From: Actinorhabdospora filicis
Lineage (GTDB): Bacteria > Actinomycetota > Actinomycetes > Mycobacteriales > Micromonosporaceae
Assembly: GCF_030269765.1 (NCBI RefSeq)
Contig: NZ_BSTX01000002.1
Span: 372,001-436,000, forward strand
Length of the DNA stretch: 64,000 nucleotides
Reading direction: 5' to 3'
Shown here: one piece after another, positions 9,058 through 16,434 of the stretch
Position numbering within the stretch: the first letter of the stretch is position 1
How the letters are laid out: each line of letters opens with the position of its first letter
The notes under the pieces: model-generated
Database searches by the model: none
The model's input: only the letters and a program-made list of their open reading frames with translations
What the model was told of the DNA's origin: nothing
Translations under genes and position numbers: made by a program

Positions 9058-9573
9058 ATGAGTACGCCTCGATCCCGGACCGCGCGGGAGAATCCGTCGT
9101 CCCGGAGCACGCTGGAGGATCCGCGCATGCCGGTGAAGGCCAAGCTCGCGGCGGCATGGGCCAGCCTCATGTTCCTCTACATCTACGTCGACTACCTCGC
9201 CCTGTACAAGCCCGGGTTCATCGACACCCTCCGGGGCGGCACCGTCCACGAGTTCGACGCCGGACCGACCTTTGTCGCCGCGTCGCTCACGCTCATGAGC
9301 GTCCCGACTCTCATGATCCTGCTCTCCATGACGCTGCCCGCCCGTGTCAACCGCGTCGTCAACCTCGTCGTGGCGGCGCTCTACATCCCCGTCACGGTGT
9401 TCAACATGGCGGGGGAGCCATGGAAGTACGCCTACTTCTACGCTCTCTCCATCGGGCTTGAGCTGCTGATCCACGTCTTCATCCTGCGCTCCGCCTGGAC
9501 GTGGCCGCGCCGCGCCGCGTCCCCGGCGGTCGGCCTCGACGGCGAGGCACTCCGCGCGCCGCAGCAGGTGTAA
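9058..9573 (+). CDS. Four-helix membrane protein, DUF6326-like
   Basis: A 171-aa protein from the ATG at 9058, chosen over the GTG at 9055 because the AAGGAG ribosome site is seven bases from the ATG. After a 25-residue polar head come four hydrophobic segments (LAAAWASLMFLYIYVDYL, then LTLMSVPTLMILLSM, VNLVVAALYIPVTVF, YFYALSIGLELLIHVF). The sequence pattern agrees with small DUF6326-type actinobacterial membrane proteins of unknown role. It is transcribed divergently from the histidine kinase operon, with 161 bases between them, so it may be regulated by that system. It ends before a strong hairpin. Confidence 0.78.
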   Translation: MSTPRSRTARENPSSRSTLEDPRMPVKAKLAAAWASLMFLYIYVDYLALYKPGFIDTLRGGTVHEFDAGPTFVAASLTLMSVPTLMILLSMTLPARVNRVVNLVVAALYIPVTVFNMAGEPWKYAYFYALSIGLELLIHVFILRSAWTWPRRAASPAVGLDGEALRAPQQV

Positions 9574-9664
9574 CCGCCCACGCCCGACCATGCTTCGCCC
9601 GCAGCACCCGGGGGCGGCCCGTGGGGTGCGCAGATGATCGACGAGAAGCGCCCCGGTGGGGCTG

Positions 9665-9693
9665 GGCCGGGAGGAGCCGTGCTCCTCCCGGCC
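9665..9693. terminator. 13-bp hairpin between convergent genes
   Basis: Arms GGCCGGGAGGAGC (9665-9677) and GCTCCTCCCGGCC (9681-9693) pair perfectly around a 3-base loop. It lies between the plus-strand membrane protein (ends 9573) and the minus-strand WXG-like gene (ends 9714), so it can serve both. There is no T tract. Confidence 0.7.
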
Positions 9694-9713
9694 GGGGTTC
9701 CGGCAGACGGGAG

Positions 9714-10577
9714 TCAGGCCGGGGCGATGGTCGGCCGGAGCGGCAGGAGCCGCTCCTGATACTGCTCGGTCGCCTTCGCCATGTCCTTCCGCGCCTCCTC
9801 CTCCCACTTCTGCACGGCTTGCAGGTAGTTGGTGCGGGCCTTCCCCATCGCCGTCACGAAGCTGTCGGTGACGGCGATGGGGTCTCCCCCTTGGATAGCG
9901 AGCTTCTTCTCGGGCGCGGAGTCCTCGACCAGGTTGGCGAAGAAGCCCGAGACGGCCGTCGCTCCCTCCAGCCACATCCCCAGCGTCCCGCCTCCGGTCA
10001 CCGCGGCGGCGGCGATGCCCGTGGCGACGGCGGTGACGTTCCAGAACATCTTGATGCCGTCGGAGCTCATCCCGCCGCCCTGGCGCGATGCGGCCTGATA
10101 GGCCTGCTGAGCCACCTTGGCGGTGTTGATCGCCGATTCCAGGCCCAGCTGGCAGACGCCCTGGACGCAGCCGTAGGCGTTGGCCACCGCCGCCGTCAGC
10201 GCCTTCTGCCGATCCACCGAGTTCTCCATCGATTTGATGAACTGGCCGTGGAAGTTCGCGGCGGCCGCACCCTTCCAGTGACCGACCTTGTCGCCGATCA
10301 TCCCGGCCGCCGAGGCGTAGGTGGATCTCTGGACGAAGTTGACGGCCTGATGCGCCCGGTTGTGCATGTCGGTGAAGAAGCCCGGTTCGGGCACTTCGAA
10401 GACCCACCCGAAGGCCAGGTCGATCTTGTTGTACTCGGTCTCGATGAAGTGCCCGATCATCCAGGACGGCGCCGCGTTCTGCTGACCGTTGATGGTGCTG
10501 GTCAGCTCCAGCCAGCACTTGTACAGTGCGGTCTTGGTCTTGCCGATCTCCGCTGTGACATCGGAGTAGGTGTGCAT
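9714..10577 (-). CDS. Long WXG-like/type VII secretion-associated protein
   Basis: A 287-aa, mostly helical protein. A HWKGAAAANFHGQF segment near residues 110-125 gives the W-x-G turn of WXG100-superfamily helical hairpins, flanked by long helices. A hydrophobic glycine/alanine-rich stretch (about residues 190-225, ATGIAAAAVTGGGTLGMW) could be membrane-active or a structural hairpin. It is the last of three clustered genes, eight bases after an EspC-like gene, which supports a type VII secretion substrate or chaperoned protein. No EccC ATPase or other secretion machinery is in the window, so it would depend on a system elsewhere. Confidence 0.72.
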   Translation of the reverse strand: MHTYSDVTAEIGKTKTALYKCWLELTSTINGQQNAAPSWMIGHFIETEYNKIDLAFGWVFEVPEPGFFTDMHNRAHQAVNFVQRSTYASAAGMIGDKVGHWKGAAAANFHGQFIKSMENSVDRQKALTAAVANAYGCVQGVCQLGLESAINTAKVAQQAYQAASRQGGGMSSDGIKMFWNVTAVATGIAAAAVTGGGTLGMWLEGATAVSGFFANLVEDSAPEKKLAIQGGDPIAVTDSFVTAMGKARTNYLQAVQKWEEEARKDMAKATEQYQERLLPLRPTIAPA

Positions 10578-10585
10578 GTCCGCCC

Positions 10586-10912
10586 TCAGGTCCGATCCGC
10601 GCGGGGGTTCGGCGTCGGCTGCGAGGCCACGTCCGGAAGCTTCGGCATCTGGCCGGCGTTCAACTCGTCGGTGAGCTGGTAGCCATTGGCGATCTTGCAG
10701 ACGGCGATGGCGGCGTCGCCGATGCGGTCGGCGCTCTCCGCGTAGACCCGGTAGGCGAAGTCGGCCAGCTCGGCGGCCACCTTCGCCGGCCCGTTCGCGG
10801 GCGCGCCCGCGAAGAAGCCGGTGAGTTTCGCCGCCTCACCGGCGGCCTCCGGCAGCAGGCGGTAACCGACTTCTCGCAGCTGTTCGGTCGGCGCGACCAG
10901 TTCTCCGCTCAT
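10586..10912 (-). CDS. EspC-like type VII secretion target protein
   Basis: A 108-aa protein with the layout of the EspC/T7SS target family: an N-terminal LVAPTEQLREVG, a predicted turn, a long second helix (ELADFAYRVYAESADRIGDAAIAVCKIANGYQLTDE) and a Pro/Asn-rich tail. The YAESADRIGDAA region resembles the Y-x-x-x-D/E secretion-signal position. It overlaps the upstream YbaB-like gene by four bases (ATGA, 10909-10912) and precedes the WXG-like gene by eight bases. The three are one transcription unit. Confidence 0.75.
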   Translation of the reverse strand: MSGELVAPTEQLREVGYRLLPEAAGEAAKLTGFFAGAPANGPAKVAAELADFAYRVYAESADRIGDAAIAVCKIANGYQLTDELNAGQMPKLPDVASQPTPNPRADRT

Positions 10913-11466
10913 CGGACCTCGTCTCCCAGTGAGTTCACCATCGCGCTCTCGAACTTGCGCGAGTACTCCTGCTCCCCGCCGCGCACCGCGGCGTTCACCT
11001 CGTCCATCAGCTCCTCGTCGGACACCGTCCCCAGCGCCAGCGTGCGCGGGCGGATGATCAGCTTGATGGCGGTGGCACCCCGCCGCCCGACCTTCACCAG
11101 GCCACGCGGGGAGACCGTCTCGACGGTGATCTCGCCGACCGACGTCCGGTACCGCGAGCCGACCGAGCCGGCCTCGGGCTCCTCGTCCGGCGCCTTCGCA
11201 CCCCGGGCCTGCTCGATCAGCAGCGCGATGGCCCGCTGGTAGCCGTGCTGGCTGGCCTCCAAGGCCGCGCTGATCTGCCCGGCCAGCGACTCCTCGGTGT
11301 GCCCTTGGGTCCCCCGCGAACCCAGCTCGACCCGCGTTCCGGTGTACCCGTAGTTCACCGTCACCGAGTGGTCGGGCGACTTGGCCGTGATGGTCAGGCG
11401 GCGCAACTTCTCCATGAACTCCTCATAGGACAGCAAAGGATCGTCCACCGTGGTCGATGCCGTCAC
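10909..11466 (-). CDS. YbaB/EbfC-like protein, apparently duplicated fold
   Basis: A 185-aa protein starting at GTG 11466 after an AAGGGGA ribosome site. Two segments look like YbaB/EbfC units. Residues about 18-80 run from a beta-hairpin (KSPDHSVTVNYGYTGTRVEL) to a long helix. Residues about 108-175 repeat the order (SVGEITVETVSPRGLVKVG, then TAIKLIIRPRTLAL, then a helix with DEELMDEVNAAV). Classical YbaB proteins are about 100 aa with one unit and bind DNA as dimers. In actinomycetes, YbaB-like genes commonly open type VII-linked clusters, and this one is first in the three-gene unit. The duplication is my reading and needs a structure prediction. Confidence 0.65.
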   Translation of the reverse strand: MTASTTVDDPLLSYEEFMEKLRRLTITAKSPDHSVTVNYGYTGTRVELGSRGTQGHTEESLAGQISAALEASQHGYQRAIALLIEQARGAKAPDEEPEAGSVGSRYRTSVGEITVETVSPRGLVKVGRRGATAIKLIIRPRTLALGTVSDEELMDEVNAAVRGGEQEYSRKFESAMVNSLGDEVR

Positions 11467-11574
11467 GCGTTCCCCTTCCTCGATCGCGGCGCCGGAGCGC
11501 GCCTATGGGGAGTAGTACGGAAGCGGTGGGGGCGAAAGTTACGGTGCGGCCGTAAATCCGGCATCGGATCGACG

Positions 11575-11606
11575 TTGCATCCTGTACCCGGGTACGGGGT
11601 TACCGT
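11575..11606 (+). promoter_or_regulatory. MerR-type promoter/operator with 20-bp spacer
   Basis: A -35 element TTGCAT (11575-11580) and a -10 element TACCGT (11601-11606) are 20 bp apart, the over-long spacing used by MerR-family activators. The spacer holds the palindrome GTACCCGGGTAC, extended to CC..GG on both sides (11581-11598), exactly where MerR dimers bind. The -10 ends seven bases before the ATG at 11614, so the transcript is probably leaderless. Confidence 0.8.
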
Positions 11607-11613
11607 CACTTCC

Positions 11614-11964
11614 ATGAGCATCGATGACCGTCCTGAGCTGGACTGGGTCCCGCGGGCCTGCACGCTGCCCACCGCCGAGCAGCCGTTGCGGCTGGCGGAG
11701 TTCGACGCCCTCTTCGCCGCCCACCTCGCCACCGCGGCCCTGGACGCCCCGACCCGGGCCCGCCTGGTCCTGACCGGCGGCCCCGGACTCGCCGAGCGGG
11801 TGGCCGATCTGGCGGAGCGGGAGTCGTCGTGCTGTTCGTTCTTCGCCTTCACCACCACCGCCACCGAGGTCGGCGCCGAGCTCGGGATCGAGGTCCCAGC
11901 CGCGCACGCGAGCGTCCTGGCCGCGTTGGTGCGGCGGGCTGAAGCCGTCAAGGCATCGGCGTGA
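11614..11964 (+). CDS. Small Cys-Cys protein cotranscribed with a MerR regulator
   Basis: A 116-aa soluble protein. It contains an ERESSCCSFFAFTTT motif (about residues 71-85) like that of small proteins found beside MerR regulators in actinomycetes, where the paired cysteines suggest thiophilic metal binding. The start is fixed by the MerR-type promoter directly in front and the absence of a ribosome site. It overlaps the following merR-like gene (GTGA, 11961-11964). Role in metal sequestration is inference. It is not long enough to be MerA or MerB. Confidence 0.75.
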   Translation: MSIDDRPELDWVPRACTLPTAEQPLRLAEFDALFAAHLATAALDAPTRARLVLTGGPGLAERVADLAERESSCCSFFAFTTTATEVGAELGIEVPAAHASVLAALVRRAEAVKASA

Positions 11965-12392
11965 GCGAGGGCCTGCGCAGCGGGGAGGTCGCCGAGGCGG
12001 CGGGGGTGAACCCGCAGACCCTGCGCTACTACGAACGCCGCGGGCTGCTCGAAGAACCCGGCCGCAGCCTCGGCGGGCACCGCCTCTACCCACCTGGCAC
12101 CGTGGCCACACTGCGGATCATCAAGACCGCGCAAGGCTTGGGATTCACCCTCGACGAGGTCGCCGACCTGCTGGACCTCGGGCGCAGACGCCACGCGCAC
12201 GCGCCGGGCCTCAAGGCCCGCGCCGAACTCAAGCTCGCCGAGGTCGAGAGCCGCATCAGCGACCTGGAGACCATCGCCGCCACCTTGCGCACCGCCATCG
12301 CCTCCGGGTGCGAGGACCTGGCGGCATGTGCGGCCGATCCCCGCTGCCCCATCCCTTTCACCGGCCTCACCCACTCCGAAGACCCCACATGA
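11961..12392 (+). CDS. MerR-family metal-type regulator
   Basis: A 143-aa protein. Residues 5-75 form the MerR winged helix (SGEVAEAAGVNPQTLRYYERRGLL, shown in parts: SGEVAEAAGV, TLRYYERRGL, GHRLYP). A long dimerisation helix follows. The C-terminus has cysteines in GCEDLAACAADPRCPIPF (about residues 112-130), a spacing reminiscent of Hg(II)/thiophilic-metal-sensing MerR members. It probably controls its own operon through the palindrome at 11581-11598: in the family the unliganded dimer holds the promoter closed and the metal-bound dimer untwists the 20-bp spacer. Its GTG start overlaps the preceding gene's stop. Confidence 0.92.
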   Translation: MSEGLRSGEVAEAAGVNPQTLRYYERRGLLEEPGRSLGGHRLYPPGTVATLRIIKTAQGLGFTLDEVADLLDLGRRRHAHAPGLKARAELKLAEVESRISDLETIAATLRTAIASGCEDLAACAADPRCPIPFTGLTHSEDPT

Positions 12393-12418
12393 GCGACGCC
12401 GTCACTGCGAAGCGTTGG

Positions 12419-12452
12419 CCCTGCCGGGGCCTCTCACCGGACCCCGGCAGGG
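12419..12452 (+). terminator. Hairpin after the merR operon
   Basis: Arms CCCTGCCGGGG (12419-12429) and CCCCGGCAGGG (12442-12452) with a 12-base loop, 27 bases after the merR-like stop codon. No T tract follows. Confidence 0.6.
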
Positions 12453-12588
12453 GTGCCGCCGGGACGCCAATCCCCGCGGCGGCGGACCATCCGTGACGCG
12501 CTCGGGGATGGTCCGGAGAGTGGCCGGGCCGGGCCGGGACTGTGCGAGCGCGGCCTGGAGCCACACCTCACCGTCGCGCAGCGCATCG

Positions 12589-13218
12589 CTAGTGCAGGCG
12601 GCTTCGACCCGGCCAATGGCCTCCACCGCGCTTCTCGGCATCGGACTTCACCTCCAGCGGATTCGGAGGGACCACCCGGTCGGGAACCCACACCAGCCAG
12701 TCGAAGTCGGCGCCCTGCTCCCGGCGCGGCCCAACCGTCCACTGCAAGCCCTTCGACAGAGGCGGGACGATGCCGCGGTCCTCAAGGTCGAGCAGGAAGC
12801 GCTGCACGTCCTCGGCGCGCGTGAACTGCCGGAGCAGCCTCTCGTTCTCGCCGGGATCCTCGGCGACGAGGAAGGAGGTGAGCGTGCGTCCGATGCTCGG
12901 CCGCTCCTCCAGGTGCATGAGTTCGCGATGCCGCAGGTCAATGTGGGGGAACAGGCGCTCCACGGTGAGGGTCAGCGCCATCGGCCGCAGCACGTGCTCC
13001 AGATACGGCAAGAGCACGCCCAGCTCACGCACCATCGTCTCGGCTTCGGCGCGGTTGTCCGGCCGCAGTCCGGTGTAGGTCCACGAGACGCACCAGTCCC
13101 CGTATCCGGTGGTGTCGCCCCGGTGCCCGACCGCCTTCGGCGGTCCGTCCTTGACGCGCTCGCAGATCAGCCAGCAGCCGATCGCGCCGGGCGTGTTGAT
13201 GTCGACATGCTCGTTCAC
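12589..13218 (-). CDS. Hypothetical protein, last of a four-gene overlapping chain
   Basis: A 209-aa soluble protein from GTG 13218, which overlaps the TGA of the preceding 60-aa gene (GTGA). It is rich in Trp and charged residues (CWLICERVKDG, DWCVSWTYTGL, DFDWLVWVPDR) with no transmembrane segment. The region LLPYLEHVLRPMALTLTVERLFPHIDLRHRELMH looks helical. I do not recognise a family. The chain is divergent from an Scr1-type XRE regulator at 14030, so the two may form one regulated locus. The start was chosen by the overlap; a longer reading would cover the neighbouring gene. Confidence 0.68.
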   Translation of the reverse strand: MNEHVDINTPGAIGCWLICERVKDGPPKAVGHRGDTTGYGDWCVSWTYTGLRPDNRAEAETMVRELGVLLPYLEHVLRPMALTLTVERLFPHIDLRHRELMHLEERPSIGRTLTSFLVAEDPGENERLLRQFTRAEDVQRFLLDLEDRGIVPPLSKGLQWTVGPRREQGADFDWLVWVPDRVVPPNPLEVKSDAEKRGGGHWPGRSRLH

Positions 13219-13397
13219 TCTCGCAGCCCCGCTTTCCGGCGCAGTGCCTTCACTTCCGGGCAGGGCCACAAGACGGTGTTGTTGGAGCGGTTCGTGGAGT
13301 TCTTGATGGTGCAGGCGACGCAGCATTCGTGCGTGTGGCCGTCGGGGGCGTGGATGCCGTCGTAGGGCGTCCGCTCCCGGGTGTGGACCGATGTCAT
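13215..13397 (-). CDS. 60-aa protein with CCxxC motif
   Basis: The product starts at ATG 13397 (overlapping the stop of the gene before it) and ends in a GTGA overlap with the next gene at 13215-13218. It contains HTHECCVACTIKNSTNRSNN and a later WPCPE, giving four cysteines plus His, a likely zinc-binding knuckle. A basic tail (KALRRKAGL) follows. No family is recognised. The double overlap is the main evidence that it is a real gene. Confidence 0.62.
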   Translation of the reverse strand: MTSVHTRERTPYDGIHAPDGHTHECCVACTIKNSTNRSNNTVLWPCPEVKALRRKAGLRE

Positions 13398-13552
13398 TGG
13401 CCCAGCCGCCTCAGTGCGGCGTCGCTGTACAGGTAGTCCTGGCACGGCCAGGTCTTGGCGCAGGTCTTGCATTTTTCGCCCGATGGTTGTGGGCGGTGTG
13501 CCAGCAGTGCCCGGGAGATCTCGTAGTGCGTCGATGGCCCGCCACTCGTCAC
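13394..13552 (-). CDS. 52-aa protein with CxxC motif
   Basis: From GTG 13552 (overlapping the stop of the 67-aa membrane gene as GTGA) to the TGA at 13394, which overlaps the next ATG. It contains EKCKTCAKTWPCQDYLYS, that is CxxC plus a third Cys, close to the WPC of the following 60-aa protein. It may bind zinc. Too short for a family call; the coding case rests on the tight overlaps and a sensible residue composition. Confidence 0.58.
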   Translation of the reverse strand: MTSGGPSTHYEISRALLAHRPQPSGEKCKTCAKTWPCQDYLYSDAALRRLGQ

Positions 13553-13749
13553 GGCTCGCTCCTGTCGCTGGGGGTGTGGAACACGAGCACGATGCCGCCG
13601 GCCAGGGCGGCGGCCGTCGCCGACAGCAGCGCGCCGCAGCCGAGCCACAGGACGCCATGGCCGTCCCCGGCGTAGATCCAGCCAGTGAAGACGAGGCCGC
13701 CAAGGAGGGTGCCGACGAAGGCGGCTCGGAGAAGGAGTCCCGTGCGCAT
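13549..13749 (-). CDS. Small two-helix membrane protein
   Basis: A 66-aa protein from ATG 13749, chosen because GGTGGGG lies just upstream; GTG 13758 is an alternative. It has two transmembrane helices (LLLRAAFVGTLLGGLVFTGWIY and LLSATAAALAGGIVLVF) joined by a short DGHG loop. It is the first gene of a four-gene chain in which each stop overlaps the next start. No family is recognised. Confidence 0.62.
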   Translation of the reverse strand: MRTGLLLRAAFVGTLLGGLVFTGWIYAGDGHGVLWLGCGALLSATAAALAGGIVLVFHTPSDRSEP

Positions 13750-13994
13750 GTTCCCCACCAATTCCGATTGGAGGGCTCGACCCCCGCCAGGCTGAAACGC
13801 GGTGGCATCCAGCGAGGGCCGAGATCCCTGTGCACCGGCCCGAGCCCCACCCTCGGGTGCCTCACAGCAGGGGGTGTCACTAGCTACGGTCTGCTACCCC
13901 CGCTGCTCCCACCAGGAGCGCCGGTACACATCGGACGCTACGAGGCGTAGTGCGGCAAGACAAGATTCGCCACACCATTACGGCGTGTGTCAGT

Positions 13995-14015
13995 TTGACG
14001 TGTCGCAGTGACACG
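13995..14015 (+). promoter_or_regulatory. Inverted repeat CGTGTC-N5-GACACG in front of an XRE gene
   Basis: A perfect six-base inverted repeat (13999-14004 and 14010-14015) overlaps a TTGACG -35-like element (13995-14000), 15 to 35 bases before the XRE gene's ATG. This fits an autoregulatory operator, and it also lies in the shared upstream region of the divergent four-gene chain. Confidence 0.45.
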
Positions 14016-14029
14016 GGCACAGTGGACGG

Positions 14030-14830
14030 ATGACCGAACCGAACCTGACTCTGCGCCAGGTGGGACGCAGGCTCTTCTCACTCAGACAGCAGGCCGGAAT
14101 GAGCCTGCGGAAGGTCGTGGCGACCAAGATCCTCGGCTCGACGAAGACCCTCGAACGGCTCGAAGCCGGGACACGGGTGTCGCTCACCTATCCGGCCATT
14201 CGAGAGCTGTGTGAGCTGTACGGGGCACCGCCTGAGCTGACCGCGATCATGGTCGAGAAGTACAAGAACGCGGACAGGTCCTGGGGCGAGGACTTCGTCG
14301 GCGCGGTGATCCGTGATTTTCACGGCCTGATCGACATGGAGGCGTACGCCTCCTCCCTGCACATCTACGAACCGAACCTGATCACAGGGCTGGCTCAAAC
14401 CGAGCAGTACGCCCGCGCCGCCCACGAGCGCGACCCCTCGCTGGGAGAGGAGGTCATCCTCCGCTCGCTCGCCGTCAGGATGAAGCGACAAGACGTCTTC
14501 CTCGGCCGCGACCCGCGACCGGAGTTCAAGCTCCTCATGGGAGAGGCCGCGCTCATGGGTGCCTGCGACCAGGGGCAGCGCGACCGGCTGAAGGAGCTGG
14601 CGGCACATCCCACGTTCGCCATCCGGGTGCTGCCGCACGACCAGGGACCGTATCCGTCCCTGCGGGGACCCTTCACCATCCTTCGGTTCGCTGACCCCGA
14701 AGACCCGGACTGCGTCTACACCGAGGGCCTGGAGGGCAGTCGATACGACGTGAAACCTGCGACGATCGAAGCCTATGATCGGGTGTTCCGGTCGTCTTTC
14801 GAAGAGGCGAGACCGATAGAGGAGTGGTAG
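14030..14830 (+). CDS. Scr1-type XRE regulator with DUF5753 domain
   Basis: A 266-aa protein. The N-terminal XRE helix-turn-helix covers residues 5-70 (LTLRQVGRRLFSLRQQAGMSLRKV, in part RRLFSLRQQAG and KTLERLEAGT). The rest is the DUF5753 domain typical of Scr1/WhiJ-like actinomycete regulators (VGAVIRDFHGLIDMEAYAS, EPNLITGLAQTEQYARAAHE, VLPHDQGPYPSLRGPFTILRF). In this family the regulator works with a small DUF397 partner, and one follows here three bases after the stop. They probably act as a paired developmental or antibiotic-control switch. The start has little ribosome-site signal. Confidence 0.93.
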   Translation: MTEPNLTLRQVGRRLFSLRQQAGMSLRKVVATKILGSTKTLERLEAGTRVSLTYPAIRELCELYGAPPELTAIMVEKYKNADRSWGEDFVGAVIRDFHGLIDMEAYASSLHIYEPNLITGLAQTEQYARAAHERDPSLGEEVILRSLAVRMKRQDVFLGRDPRPEFKLLMGEAALMGACDQGQRDRLKELAAHPTFAIRVLPHDQGPYPSLRGPFTILRFADPEDPDCVYTEGLEGSRYDVKPATIEAYDRVFRSSFEEARPIEEW

Positions 14831-14833
14831 AAG

Positions 14834-15007
14834 GTGGGCACGTCCCCGTGGAAGAAGAGCACTCGCAGCGCCAACCAGGGCCAGTGCGTCGAGGCACGGA
14901 CGGACGAGGGACGGTTCCAGCTCCGCGACTCGAAGCTGAGCGAGAGCCCGATCCTGACCGTCAGCAAGGCTGACTGGCAGGGCTTCCTAGCCATCGCCAA
15001 GCACTAG
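14834..15007 (+). CDS. DUF397 small partner protein
   Basis: A 57-aa protein that starts at GTG 14834, three bases after the regulator's stop and preceded by a GAGTGGTAGAAG stretch. It has the family signature: PWKKSTRSANQGQCVEA, then RFQLRDSKL, then ILTVSKADWQGFLAIAK. In actinomycetes DUF397 proteins are encoded next to Scr1/WhiJ/BldB-like XRE proteins and appear to antagonise or modulate them. It ends 10 bases before a terminator hairpin, so the operon has two genes. Confidence 0.92.
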   Translation: MGTSPWKKSTRSANQGQCVEARTDEGRFQLRDSKLSESPILTVSKADWQGFLAIAKH

Positions 15008-15016
15008 AGCACCCCG

Positions 15017-15045
15017 CCCCCGGCCAGTGTCACGGCCGGGGGTTT
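15017..15045 (+). terminator. Rho-independent terminator of the XRE/DUF397 operon
   Basis: Arms CCCCCGGCC (15017-15025) and GGCCGGGGG (15034-15042) with an 8-base loop, followed by TTT. It also separates the operon from the convergent kinase gene ending at 15055. Confidence 0.8.
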
Positions 15046-15054
15046 CTGCGTCCG

Positions 15055-16422
<1,368 letters not shown>

Positions 16423-16434
16423 CGGGTCGGTGTC

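Noticed and set aside
12453..12588. Second regulatory or coding element after the merR terminator
   Set aside because: Only GC-rich inverted segments without start, stop or conserved motif; treated as spacer.
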